Part shown: piece by piece, positions 4,715 to 12,380 of the stretch
Layout of the letters: every line of letters begins with the position of its first letter
How positions within the stretch are numbered: position 1 is the first letter of the stretch
Assembly: GCA_035299585.1 (NCBI GenBank)
Contig: DATGWF010000063.1
Location: forward strand, 1-16,344
Length of the DNA stretch: 16,344 nucleotides
Reading direction: 5' to 3'
DNA from: DATGWF01 sp035299585
Lineage (GTDB): Bacteria > Actinomycetota > Actinomycetes > Actinomycetales > Microbacteriaceae
Program-made: the position numbers and the translations under genes
Notes under the pieces: model-generated
What the model was told of the DNA's origin: nothing
Databases searched by the model: none
What the model saw: the letters and a program-made list of their open reading frames with translations, nothing else

Positions 4715-6679
4715 GTGCGTCCGCTTCGCGTCTTCGGTCTGGTGACCCTCCTTGGATTCGCCACCATAGGCGTTTTCATTGGCCTGGCCATCGGGGGCGG
4801 CGCGGCTCCGCTTCGGCTCGAAGATCCCGGACCGTTCGTTCGGTATGCGATGCCGATTGTCTCGGTGCTCACCAATCTCGGATTCGCGGGCTTCTTCGGA
4901 GCACTCATCCTTGCGCTCTGGGCAATCGCGCCCGCGCGGGCGGGGTACGGGCGCACCGTGGACGTCGCGGCTGCGGGCGCAGCGCTCGTCACCCTCGGTG
5001 CTGGGGGCACCGCCATCCTCACCTTCGTCTCCGTCAGCGGCAAGGCCTTCTCGCCCGACGCGACGTTCGGCGCGCAGCTCTGGCAGTTTTTGACCGACAT
5101 TGAACTTGGCCGAGCCTGGCTCATAGTCACGCTCGTGTTTTCGGCGGTGACCGCGCTCACGCTCGCCCTCCGCAAGCAGCTTGCTCTGCTCGGTGTGGGG
5201 TTGCTCGCCCTTGTGGCTGTCTACCAGATTGCTCAGCAGGGACATGCTGCCGGCTCCGCGGGCCACTTCGACGCGGTGAGCGCGTACGGGTTCCACCTGG
5301 TTTTCGCTGCGGTGTGGCTCGGCGGATTGGTCACGCTCGTCATCGTGCGACCGTCGCTCGATGCGTCGGAACGCGTCCGTGTCCTGACGCGCTACTCCAC
5401 CGTGGCACTCGTGTGCTTCATCGTTGTCGCCGTCTCGGGCTACGTGAGCGCGGCGCTCCGCCTCGGCAACTGGGGCGCACTCGACACCCCTTATGGCGTG
5501 CTTGTACTCGGCAAGGTGAGCGCTCTCGTGCTGCTCGGACTTCTCGGCTTCGTGCAGCGCACGCGCCTCATCTCACGGATGTCGAGCGGGCGGACTGGCC
5601 GAACCTTTGCCCTGATTGTCGTCCTCGAACTCGCCTTTATGGGGCTCGCCTCGGGGCTCGCCGCAGCACTTGCACGAACCCAGACGCCGGTTTCGCAAAG
5701 CCGAGACCTGAGCCAGCTCACTCCCGCCGAGCGACTCACGGGCTCACCGCTTCCACCCCCGCCGGACGTGAGCCGGTATCTCTCGCAGTGGCACCTCGAC
5801 ATCATTTGGGTGCTTGTCGTCGGGTTCGGCACCTTCTTCTACCTCGCCGCCGTGTGGAGGCTCAATCGTCGAGGCGATCGCTGGCCGATTTACCGGACCG
5901 TGCTGTGGGTGCTCGGCATGGCGGTGCTGTTCTTCTTCACGAACGGCGGCATCGCGGTGTACGAGCAGTACCTGTTCTCGGCGCACATGCTCGGCCACAT
6001 GGGACTCACGATGGCGGTTCCGATCTTGCTGGTTCCGGGTGCACCGGTGACCCTCGCTCTTCGTGCGATTGCGGCTCGGACGGATGGCTCTCGCGGCACC
6101 CGCGAGTGGATTCTGATTGCCGTGCACTCCTGGTACGGCCGACTCATCAGCAATCCCGTGGTCGCTGCCCTCCTGTTCGCAGGGTCACTCTGGCTGTTTT
6201 ACTACACCCCAATGTTGCGCTGGGCGATGGTGGATCATCTCGGTCATGAGTTCATGACGGTGCACTTCCTCATCACGGGATACCTGTTCGTTCAGTCACT
6301 GATCGGCAGTGACCCGGTCCCGTTCCGCTTCCCGTACCCGGTCCGGATTGTGGTGCTCCTCGCCACAATGACCGTGCACGCGTTCTTCGGTGTGTCTCTC
6401 ATGAGTGGCACAGGCCTGCTCGCGGCCGATTGGTTCGGTGCGATGGGGTGGGGGACTGACGCACTCCTTGACCAACAAACCGGCGGGGGTATCGCGTGGT
6501 CGATTGGCGAGTTGCCCATTCTCGCTCTCGCGCTCACGATTGTCATCCAATGGTCGCGGTCCGAAGAGCGCGAAACCAAGCGACTCGATCGCAATGCCGA
6601 TCGAACCGGCGACGCAGACCTCAAGGCATACAACAGTCGCCTTGCCGACCTCGCGGCACGCGACACGGCTGGACGTTAG
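4715..6679 (+). CDS. Fused CopD-like / CtaG-like copper and cytochrome c oxidase assembly membrane protein
   Basis: This 654-residue polytopic protein joins two families. The N-terminal half (about 1-330) has many transmembrane segments and a CopD-like region, with GHAAGSAGHFDAVSAYGFHL and VFAAVWLGGL, whose histidines fit copper handling. The C-terminal half (about 360-640) matches the caa3-type CtaG family: HLDIIWVLVVGFGTFFYLA, an EQYLFSAHMLGHMGLTMAVP segment and HEFMTVHFLITGYLFVQ, with conserved histidines in the membrane. Members are thought to help deliver copper to cytochrome c oxidase or take part in copper uptake; the reaction here is inferred. Such fusions are common in actinobacteria (for example M. 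tuberculosis Rv0102). The charged tail (EERETKRLDRNADRTGD) is cytoplasmic. Its TAG overlaps the stop of the convergent gene. Confidence 0.88.
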   Translation: MRPLRVFGLVTLLGFATIGVFIGLAIGGGAAPLRLEDPGPFVRYAMPIVSVLTNLGFAGFFGALILALWAIAPARAGYGRTVDVAAAGAALVTLGAGGTAILTFVSVSGKAFSPDATFGAQLWQFLTDIELGRAWLIVTLVFSAVTALTLALRKQLALLGVGLLALVAVYQIAQQGHAAGSAGHFDAVSAYGFHLVFAAVWLGGLVTLVIVRPSLDASERVRVLTRYSTVALVCFIVVAVSGYVSAALRLGNWGALDTPYGVLVLGKVSALVLLGLLGFVQRTRLISRMSSGRTGRTFALIVVLELAFMGLASGLAAALARTQTPVSQSRDLSQLTPAERLTGSPLPPPPDVSRYLSQWHLDIIWVLVVGFGTFFYLAAVWRLNRRGDRWPIYRTVLWVLGMAVLFFFTNGGIAVYEQYLFSAHMLGHMGLTMAVPILLVPGAPVTLALRAIAARTDGSRGTREWILIAVHSWYGRLISNPVVAALLFAGSLWLFYYTPMLRWAMVDHLGHEFMTVHFLITGYLFVQSLIGSDPVPFRFPYPVRIVVLLATMTVHAFFGVSLMSGTGLLAADWFGAMGWGTDALLDQQTGGGIAWSIGELPILALALTIVIQWSRSEERETKRLDRNADRTGDADLKAYNSRLADLAARDTAGR

Positions 6680-7710
6680 CGCAACTGGATTGCAATTGAA
6701 CCGTCGTCAAGCACGCTCACGACGAGGGAAACGGTGTACTCGATGTCCTGCTCGATGGTCGTCTGGGTGCCGTCATAGAGACGCTCGACGGGGACGCTCA
6801 GGTGGGCCAACCCGGGAGAGCGTGGCATCGAAAATGCCCCGCTCTCTGGCGTGAGTGAGACCGCCGGGGTCGAGACAAGAGACCAGCTCGGGTCACCGAC
6901 GACACGGTCGTCGACAGCCGAACCGAAGGGGCAACCGGTGGGTTGTAGCACCGTCTGCCTGGCGCAGTCTGCGAGGAACCCATCGAGCTTGCTCTGCACG
7001 CGTTCGAGCAGGGTCGGTGTCGGCAGTACGAGCAGGTTCGTCGAAACCACAGCGGACGAGGCCGCGACGACAGGCGTCTCGGTCGCCACAACCATCTCGG
7101 TCGAATAGCTCAGCTGCAGAACGGCGGGCGCAAGCGTGAGATAGCGGCCGACTCTCGGGCCGCCGTCGCTGGGTGCCACCGAGGCGTTGCGGATGTCGAA
7201 AATCTCGCCACCAACGCTGAACGAGGTCCCGCTCGTCACACTGACGTTGAGCTCGGCGAGCGGACTCGATCGGAATGCCCAGTTGGGAACCAGGCCGAAT
7301 GCGGCGGGCGCCGGATTAACCACGTACACCGCGAGTTGGACGGACCCTGCAAGCTCGTACTCGGCGGTCACCGTATGGCTACCGTCGTCGTTGCGCCGGT
7401 CCTCAACGATACGAATGTGGCTCGGACCGGAGGAGATCACTCCGGGGCGCAACAGCGTCGCCGAGGGCTCATCCTCGCTCGGGGATGTCGGGTCGTCGGA
7501 TGCGGCGGGTAGGACCCCCGGCATGCGAAGTGCCTCCGTGACGGAATCGCTCGAAACCAACTCGAGGTAGCGGGCGACGAAGGCTGGTGCGCTGTAGATG
7601 GTTCCGGCGAGTGCCCACAGTGTTCCCGCAGTCGCCGAAAGAGTGAACAGTGCGCCCAGGGCCCAAACGGCGGCCCGTCTCCCCGCCGTTGACCGCCCAC
7701 GTTCCCGCAC
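6676..7710 (-). CDS. Membrane-anchored extracytoplasmic protein of unknown function
   Basis: I do not recognise a named family. The 344-residue protein starts with a basic stretch (MRERGRSTAGRR), then one hydrophobic segment (about 13-37), so it is probably an N-in anchor with the rest outside the membrane. An acidic, Ser/Pro-rich linker (about 70-84) follows. Two soluble parts rich in alternating hydrophobic and polar residues (about 90-205 and 230-344) suggest beta-rich or NTF2-like folds. The only cysteines, Cys249 and Cys260 in DCARQTVLQPTGCPFG, are spaced for a disulfide. I recall similar DCAxQxVLxPTGCPFG stretches in Microbacteriaceae proteins, but this needs a search. The GTG start has a -10-like TAGACT 6 nt upstream and no Shine-Dalgarno. 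It diverges from the helicase gene and overlaps ctaG by 4 nt at the 3' end. Confidence 0.85.
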   Translation of the reverse strand: MRERGRSTAGRRAAVWALGALFTLSATAGTLWALAGTIYSAPAFVARYLELVSSDSVTEALRMPGVLPAASDDPTSPSEDEPSATLLRPGVISSGPSHIRIVEDRRNDDGSHTVTAEYELAGSVQLAVYVVNPAPAAFGLVPNWAFRSSPLAELNVSVTSGTSFSVGGEIFDIRNASVAPSDGGPRVGRYLTLAPAVLQLSYSTEMVVATETPVVAASSAVVSTNLLVLPTPTLLERVQSKLDGFLADCARQTVLQPTGCPFGSAVDDRVVGDPSWSLVSTPAVSLTPESGAFSMPRSPGLAHLSVPVERLYDGTQTTIEQDIEYTVSLVVSVLDDGSIAIQLR

Positions 7711-7727
7711 GCGCCTAGTCTAGAGCC
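7711..7727. promoter_or_regulatory. Symmetric bidirectional leaderless promoter
   Basis: The 17 bp between two divergent GTG codons contain CTAGTCTAG (7715-7723), a palindrome apart from its centre base (7719). On the plus strand TAGTCT (7716-7721) lies 6 nt before GTG at 7728. On the minus strand TAGACT (plus positions 7717-7722) lies 6 nt before GTG at 7710. The two -10 elements therefore share five base pairs, and the predicted starts are 18 bp apart and centred on 7719. A plus-strand TTGACC at 7689-7694 is too far away (21-nt spacer) to be an ideal -35. Confidence 0.65.
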
Positions 7728-9020
7728 GTGCCCATCACCCTGACCGAGGAACAAGCGAGCGTCTTCGAACTCATCGAACGAACGCGTGAACATGTGTTCG
7801 TTACCGGAAAGGCTGGAACGGGCAAGTCCACGCTTCTCGACCATCTGAACTGGAACACCGACAAATCGATCGTCATATGTGCTCCCACCGGAGTGGCAGC
7901 GCTCAATGTCGGAGGCCAGACGATCCACTCGCTGTTCCGCTTGCCCGTCGGTGTCATTGCGGACGCGGACATCGACCTGAATGACGCAACCGTCAAGCTG
8001 TTGAACGCGCTCGACGCGGTCGTGATTGACGAGATTTCCATGGTCAACGCTGACCTCATGGACGCGATTGACCGCGTGCTTCGAATGGCTCGCCAGCGTG
8101 AAGAGCCGTTCGGTGGGGCACAAATGGTGATGTTTGGTGACCCGTACCAGCTGCCGCCAATCGAGCCGCGCGATCCGGGAGAAATCGCCTACTTTGCCGA
8201 GCACTACCCCTCGATGTGGTTCTTTGATGCGAAGGTGTGGCGGGATGTGCCGATGCGTGTCGTCGAACTGTCGCAAATCCACCGGCAATCGGACCCGCGG
8301 TTCACCTCGCTCTTGAACGCTGTCCGGCAAGGAATGGTGACCGCTGAGATGGCCGCCCACCTCAATGAGATCGGTGCTCGACGACCCGTACCGTCCAGCG
8401 ACATCATTACGCTCGCGACGAGAAACGACATGGTGCGTCGGACCAACGAGCGGCAACTCGCGACTCTTCGCGGCGCGAGCACGACGTTCGAAGCGGAACA
8501 GATGGGCGAGTGGGGCCGGACCACTCCGGCTGATGAGTCGCTCGAACTCAAGGTGGGTGCGCAAGTGATGTTCTTGCGAAACGACACCTTTTCGGGCAGT
8601 TCGGGCCCGCGTTGGGTGAACGGGAGCATTGGCGAAGTCACGGCCGTGAAGCCGACGGTACAGGTACGCATCGCCGGCGAGGAGGTGGAGGTCGAGCCGG
8701 CCGAATGGGATCGGTACCGATATCACTTCGATGCCGCGTCGAAGACGCTCGCACGCGAGCTTGTGGCGTCGTTTCGGCAATTGCCGTTGCGTCTCGCTTG
8801 GGCCGTCACCATCCACAAATCACAGGGAGCGTCATTTGACCGCGCCATTGTCGATCTCGGCGCGGGTGCGTTCGCGAATGGCCAAACCTATGTTGCACTG
8901 AGTCGACTCACTCGGATTGAGGGCCTGTACCTGACTCGACCACTCCGCCCCGCAGACGTGCGTGTCGATGAAACGGTCCGGGAATTCATGCGCGTCGTGC
9001 TTCCTGACGCTACGACTTAA
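7728..9020 (+). CDS. PIF1/RecD2-like superfamily 1 DNA helicase
   Basis: This 430-residue ATPase has the full set of SF1B PIF1-type motifs: Walker A GKAGTGKST (27-35), Ia APTGVAALNVGGQTIHSLF (about 52-70), Walker B VVIDEISM (98-105), motif III FGDPYQLPP (136-144), QIHRQSDPRF (about 183-192), and near the C-terminus VTIHKSQGASFDRAIVDLG followed by YVALSRLTR. PIF1 enzymes are 5'-to-3' DNA helicases that act in replication, repair or on G-quadruplex DNA. The compact size and absence of extra nuclease or accessory domains fit stand-alone bacterial PIF1-like proteins. The exact role here is unknown. GTG at 7728 lies 6 nt after a -10 box, with no Shine-Dalgarno. Its 3' end overlaps the convergent sugar permease gene by 11 nt. 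Confidence 0.92.
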   Translation: MPITLTEEQASVFELIERTREHVFVTGKAGTGKSTLLDHLNWNTDKSIVICAPTGVAALNVGGQTIHSLFRLPVGVIADADIDLNDATVKLLNALDAVVIDEISMVNADLMDAIDRVLRMARQREEPFGGAQMVMFGDPYQLPPIEPRDPGEIAYFAEHYPSMWFFDAKVWRDVPMRVVELSQIHRQSDPRFTSLLNAVRQGMVTAEMAAHLNEIGARRPVPSSDIITLATRNDMVRRTNERQLATLRGASTTFEAEQMGEWGRTTPADESLELKVGAQVMFLRNDTFSGSSGPRWVNGSIGEVTAVKPTVQVRIAGEEVEVEPAEWDRYRYHFDAASKTLARELVASFRQLPLRLAWAVTIHKSQGASFDRAIVDLGAGAFANGQTYVALSRLTRIEGLYLTRPLRPADVRVDETVREFMRVVLPDATT

Positions 9021-9873
9021 CGCCCCCCGAGGTCAGCCCGGCGACAATTCGCCGTTGCAAGAGCAAAACGAGGGCCACCATGGGCACCGTCACAATCGTG
9101 CCGGCCGCCATGATCGCCGTGTAGGGCTCCTGATGCGGAAGCGATCCGGTGAACGAGGCGATGGCAACGGTCACCGTTTGGGTGCGGTCGTCGCTGAGGT
9201 AGCTCGCAATCAGGTACTCGTTCCAACTTGCGATGAAGGCGAGGATGGCGGTGGTGAACACCGCCGGAGCGGCGAGCGGAATGATCACGCGAATGAAGGC
9301 CGTTCGCCTGGTGCACCCGTCGACACGGGCTGCCTCTTCGAGCTCCCAGGGCATTTCGCGCAGGAACGATGCCAACGTGTAGACGGTGAGTGGAAGCACA
9401 AAGGAGATGTTCGGAATCACGAGCGCTTGGTAGCTTCCGATCCAGCCGATTGAGCTGAACAACCCGAACAACGGGGTCAGCAGTGCGACGCCGGGGAACA
9501 TTGACGCGGCAAGAATGGCCCCGGCCCACAGCGACTTCCCTCGGAACTCAAGTCGGGCGATGGCATACGCGGCGCTGATTCCGAGCACAAGAGCCACAAG
9601 AGTGGTGATGGCGCCGACGCATGCGCTGTTGAGGATAGCTCGACCGAGATGGTTCCCGAGCGACGTCGAGAGTGCCGTGGCGAAGTTGTCGAGGGTGGGT
9701 TCGGCGGGAAACAGGCTCGTATCGTAGGTCTGGGAGACGGGGCGGAACGCTGTGGCCACCATCCAGAAGAACGGCGCGAGACACCACACCAGCAGCAAAG
9801 CGGCCTGGACCGTTGTGGAAAGCGACCGGACCCGTGCGCGATACGACGGGCGGGCACGTCGAGCGACCGTCAT
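9010..9873 (-). CDS. Carbohydrate ABC transporter permease, MalG/SugB type
   Basis: This 287-residue protein is the second membrane subunit of a CUT1 sugar importer. It has about six transmembrane segments, and the EAA loop that docks on the ATPase is EEAARVDGCTRRTAFIRVII, followed by PLAAPAV (about 175-205). The ATG start overlaps the upstream permease stop as ATGA, so the two are translated together. It ends the operon and overlaps the helicase gene tail-to-tail by 11 nt. No ATPase gene follows, so a shared ATPase (MsiK/SugC-like) encoded elsewhere is needed. Confidence 0.93.
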   Translation of the reverse strand: MTVARRARPSYRARVRSLSTTVQAALLLVWCLAPFFWMVATAFRPVSQTYDTSLFPAEPTLDNFATALSTSLGNHLGRAILNSACVGAITTLVALVLGISAAYAIARLEFRGKSLWAGAILAASMFPGVALLTPLFGLFSSIGWIGSYQALVIPNISFVLPLTVYTLASFLREMPWELEEAARVDGCTRRTAFIRVIIPLAAPAVFTTAILAFIASWNEYLIASYLSDDRTQTVTVAIASFTGSLPHQEPYTAIMAAGTIVTVPMVALVLLLQRRIVAGLTSGGVKS

Positions 9874-10829
9874 GATGTGGACTCCGTTCGAGTGCCCCGC
9901 TCAGTTGTGGCCCCTCGCGTGGTGATGTTGGCTCCGAGGAACCGCACGAAGAGATAGGCGACACCGAACACGACGAGGAATGTAATGGTCGAAAGCGCGG
10001 CTGCAGAGTTCGGTCCGACCCGTATCTGGCCGACAACAAGCATGGACAAGGTGGTCGTCGCCGTGCCCGGCCCGCCACCCGTCATGATCGCGGGGAGGTC
10101 GTACATTCTGAGCGCATCGAGCGTCCGGAACAGAATCGCCACCATGAGGGCGGGCCGAATGAGCGGCAGGGTAATTCGAACGAACTGCTGAACGGTTCGA
10201 GCACCGTCCACGCGGGCCGCCTCGTAGATTTCTGTCGGAATGACCTGTAGGCCGGCGAGTATGAGCAGCGCAAGAAACGGTGTGGTCTTCCAGACGTCGG
10301 CGACAATGATTGCCACTCGCGACCAGAACGGGTCCGCCGTCCAGAGGATGCTCGAGTTGAGCATCGAGTTTGCCACGCCCCCGAACGCGAAGATGAACAT
10401 CCAGAGTTTGGCTGTGATGGCGGTGGGAATTGCCCATGGGACAAGTACGGCGGCTCGCACGATGGAACGGCCTCGAAAGGTGCGGTTCATGATGAGCGCC
10501 ATCCAGAATCCGAGCACGGTTTCGAGCGCGACTGTCACGATGGTGAAGCCAAACGTGTTGACGACCGACACCCAGAATGCTGATCCGAGGCTGCCGGTCG
10601 GACAGCTGACCGAACCGCACCGTTGCGTGAGCCAGTCGATGTAGTGGTTGAGGCCGACAAACCCTCCGTCGGTGAATCGCCCGGTGGTCGGGTCGAGGCC
10701 GGAGTCGCCACTGAGTGATTGGACGACCGCTGCGACGATCGGATAGCCAATCACGATGATGAGAACGGCGAAGGTTGGCCCGAGAAGCAGAACCGTGGAC
10801 CGCCGTCGAGGGCCCATGCGGGGAATCAT
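9870..10829 (-). CDS. Carbohydrate ABC transporter permease, MalF/SugA type
   Basis: This 319-residue protein is the first membrane subunit of the same CUT1 importer. It has a first transmembrane helix at about 12-35 and a periplasmic-side loop carrying two cysteines (RCGSVSCPTGS). The EAA loop is YEAARVDGARTVQQFVRITL followed by PLIRPAL. ATG at 10829 begins MIPRMGPRRRS, a basic N-terminus just before the first helix. It lies 4 nt after the binder's stop. The longer in-frame opening to 10892 would run back into that gene, and ATG at 10817 is an alternative. The Shine-Dalgarno is weak (TGAG), consistent with coupling to upstream translation. Confidence 0.92.
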   Translation of the reverse strand: MIPRMGPRRRSTVLLLGPTFAVLIIVIGYPIVAAVVQSLSGDSGLDPTTGRFTDGGFVGLNHYIDWLTQRCGSVSCPTGSLGSAFWVSVVNTFGFTIVTVALETVLGFWMALIMNRTFRGRSIVRAAVLVPWAIPTAITAKLWMFIFAFGGVANSMLNSSILWTADPFWSRVAIIVADVWKTTPFLALLILAGLQVIPTEIYEAARVDGARTVQQFVRITLPLIRPALMVAILFRTLDALRMYDLPAIMTGGGPGTATTTLSMLVVGQIRVGPNSAAALSTITFLVVFGVAYLFVRFLGANITTRGATTERGTRTESTS

Positions 10830-10833
10830 TGGC

Positions 10834-12090
10834 TCAGTGCTGTTGCGTAGCGGCAGCGATAGCCGCTTGCATGTTCGCGAGCGCCGTGTCAATCGGGGTC
10901 TCTCCGCTGAGTGCCGCGAAGGCGTTCGCTTGAATCGCCGCGGTCACGGCCGGGTAGAACGGTGTCACCGGCCGTGGCACGGCGCGAGTGATTGACGCCA
11001 ATAGTGCGGGCATGTAGGGCGCGGCCGCGATGACCTCGGGGTCGGAGTACACGACCGTTCGGACCGGAGCGTTCGACGCTTTTAAGACAAAGAAGTTCTT
11101 TTGAATCTCTTCGCTTTGCAGAAACTCAAGGAAGTCTCGGGCGGTCGCTTTGTGTTGGGAATAGACCGAGATAGCGGCATTATGCCCGCCCAGAGTGGAG
11201 GAGGTGACGAGGGGCGCCACGCTGAACTTACCTGCGACCGCCGAACCCGGGCCGCTCGAGAGGGAGTACTGGTATGGCCAGTTGCGATAGAACAACAGCG
11301 AGCCGGACTCGAAAGCCTGCCGCCCGTCTTCTTCTGTGAATGTGAGCGCAGCCTTCGGGATATCGCCGTTCGCAAACGCGCTCACGAGTTGCTCGAGTCC
11401 AGTTCGCGCCTCGGTGCTCTGCAGCGTCGGGGTGATGCCGTCGCTGCCGACGACGGTGCCTCCGGCGCCGTTGATCTGCTCAGAAAGATTGACGGTGAGT
11501 CCCTCATATTGGGCGAACTGTCCGGCATAACAATCAATGTGGTGTTCCCGTGCTACCGCGCAATCGGCAATCAGCTGCGCCCAGTTGTTGGGTGGAGTGG
11601 GGAGGAGGTCACTGCGGTAATAGAGCAGGCCTCCGTCGGAGGTGATGGGCGCCGCAACCTGGGTGTTTTGGTAGGTGGCTGTCGCCAGCGTGGCCGGCAG
11701 GAGGGCGTCTTGATCGGGGAGTGCGAGTGCGCCGGTGAGCGGTTGGAGCCACCCTCTGGCGGCGAACTCGGGGGTCCAGATGACGTCGACTGAAACGACG
11801 TCGTAGTTGGCGTTTCGAGCCTGGAAGTTTTGGACGAGGTCGTCGTGCTGCTGATTGGCGTTGTCTGATTGTTCTTTGAGGGTGACCTGCTCGTCGGGAT
11901 GTGCCGCGTTCCATTGGTCGATGATGAGACGCACGACACCGTTGTTGTCCTTGCCTTGGACATACGTGATGGGCCCACGGCCGTCAGTGGCTTTCAACTC
12001 AGGCGGGGCTGTGGGGCTACATCCCGCAAGCCCGGCAAGCAGTCCGGGCACGAGAAGAACGGCAAGTCGCGAGGCAAACGTGGCAGACAC
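10834..12090 (-). CDS. Sugar ABC transporter substrate-binding lipoprotein, LpqY/trehalose-binder-like
   Basis: This 418-residue family 1 solute-binding protein captures a sugar outside the cell. It has a lipoprotein signal peptide ending in LLAGLAGC. The GRGPITYVQGKDNNGV start of the mature part and NYDVVSVDVIWTPEFAARGW resemble the actinobacterial trehalose binder LpqY and relatives. Trehalose is thus the favoured substrate, by similarity only. The GTG at 12090 is chosen because AAAGGAG lies 5 nt upstream and the signal peptide begins there. The open frame continues to 12294, but that part reads through a tRNA gene and a GC-rich spacer and is not protein-like. It leads a three-gene operon with two permeases. 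Confidence 0.92.
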   Translation of the reverse strand: MSATFASRLAVLLVPGLLAGLAGCSPTAPPELKATDGRGPITYVQGKDNNGVVRLIIDQWNAAHPDEQVTLKEQSDNANQQHDDLVQNFQARNANYDVVSVDVIWTPEFAARGWLQPLTGALALPDQDALLPATLATATYQNTQVAAPITSDGGLLYYRSDLLPTPPNNWAQLIADCAVAREHHIDCYAGQFAQYEGLTVNLSEQINGAGGTVVGSDGITPTLQSTEARTGLEQLVSAFANGDIPKAALTFTEEDGRQAFESGSLLFYRNWPYQYSLSSGPGSAVAGKFSVAPLVTSSTLGGHNAAISVYSQHKATARDFLEFLQSEEIQKNFFVLKASNAPVRTVVYSDPEVIAAAPYMPALLASITRAVPRPVTPFYPAVTAAIQANAFAALSGETPIDTALANMQAAIAAATQQH

Positions 12091-12234
12091 GGGAACTCCT
12101 TTGTCGGTCAGCCCGGGGTGGGGCGCCACGACAGTAGACCAGGAGCGGGCTCGCCGGTCTGGCCTCACCACACATTTCCCGAGTGGGGGGCGGGGAGCCC
12201 TCGCGGCCGCCGGCCCGACTGGGGCGGCTGGGAG
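12091..12234 (-). promoter_or_regulatory. Spacer between tRNA-Gly and the sugar operon, with a possible promoter
   Basis: No gene is seen in these 144 nt, which are G/C-rich. On the minus strand TACTGT (plus 12131-12136) could be a -10, with initiation near 12124 and a leader of about 34 nt carrying AAAGGAG. No good -35 and no clear operator palindrome for a sugar regulator are visible. No convincing terminator follows the tRNA, so read-through from it is possible. Confidence 0.3.
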
Positions 12235-12308
12235 TGGAGGGGATGACGGGAATCGAACCCGCGCTATCAGCTTGGGAAGCTGAAGTTCTGCCATTGAACT
12301 ACATCCCC
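12235..12308 (-). tRNA. tRNA-Gly (anticodon CCC)
   Basis: Read on the minus strand, the acceptor arm is GGGGATG pairing with CATCCCC. The D-arm is GTTC...GAAC. The anticodon arm is TCAGC-TTCCCAA-GCTGA, which puts CCC at positions 34-36. The T-arm is GCGGG-TTCGATT-CCCGT. The discriminator base is T, and a 3' CCA is encoded (plus 12235-12237 TGG). Glycine with anticodon CCC reads GGG. Confidence 0.95.
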
Positions 12309-12327
12309 ATCGCCATGCGGCGAGCTC

Positions 12328-12333
12328 ATTGTA
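12328..12333 (-). promoter_or_regulatory. -10 element of the tRNA-Gly promoter
   Basis: On the minus strand the hexamer is TACAAT, one base from the consensus, 19 nt before the mature tRNA 5' end. No clear -35 was found. It lies back-to-back with the dcd promoter. Confidence 0.5.
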
Positions 12334-12368
12334 TCGGGGGATGACCGTTCAGCGCTGCGGTAGGGCGG

Positions 12369-12374
12369 TATGCT
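12369..12374 (+). promoter_or_regulatory. -10 element of a leaderless dcd promoter
   Basis: TATGCT is followed after exactly 6 nt by the GTG start codon at 12381. There is no Shine-Dalgarno upstream. The -35 is weak. Confidence 0.6.
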
Positions 12375-12380
12375 GACCGC

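Noticed and set aside
4180..5175. 331-residue minus-strand open frame over HU and ctaG
   Set aside because: It runs antisense through two certain genes and a terminator, and its composition (Ala, Pro, Ser, Arg) is that of a shadow frame.
7437..8816. Long 459-residue minus-strand open frame across the helicase gene
   Set aside because: It is antisense to well-conserved helicase motifs and to the start of the unknown gene. The translation is rich in Arg, His and Ser with no recognisable motif, typical of a GC-rich shadow frame.
12091..12294. N-terminal extension of the sugar-binding lipoprotein to an ATG at 12294
   Set aside because: It reads through the tRNA-Gly gene and a GC-rich spacer. 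The signal peptide and AAAGGAG ribosome site place the start at 12090.
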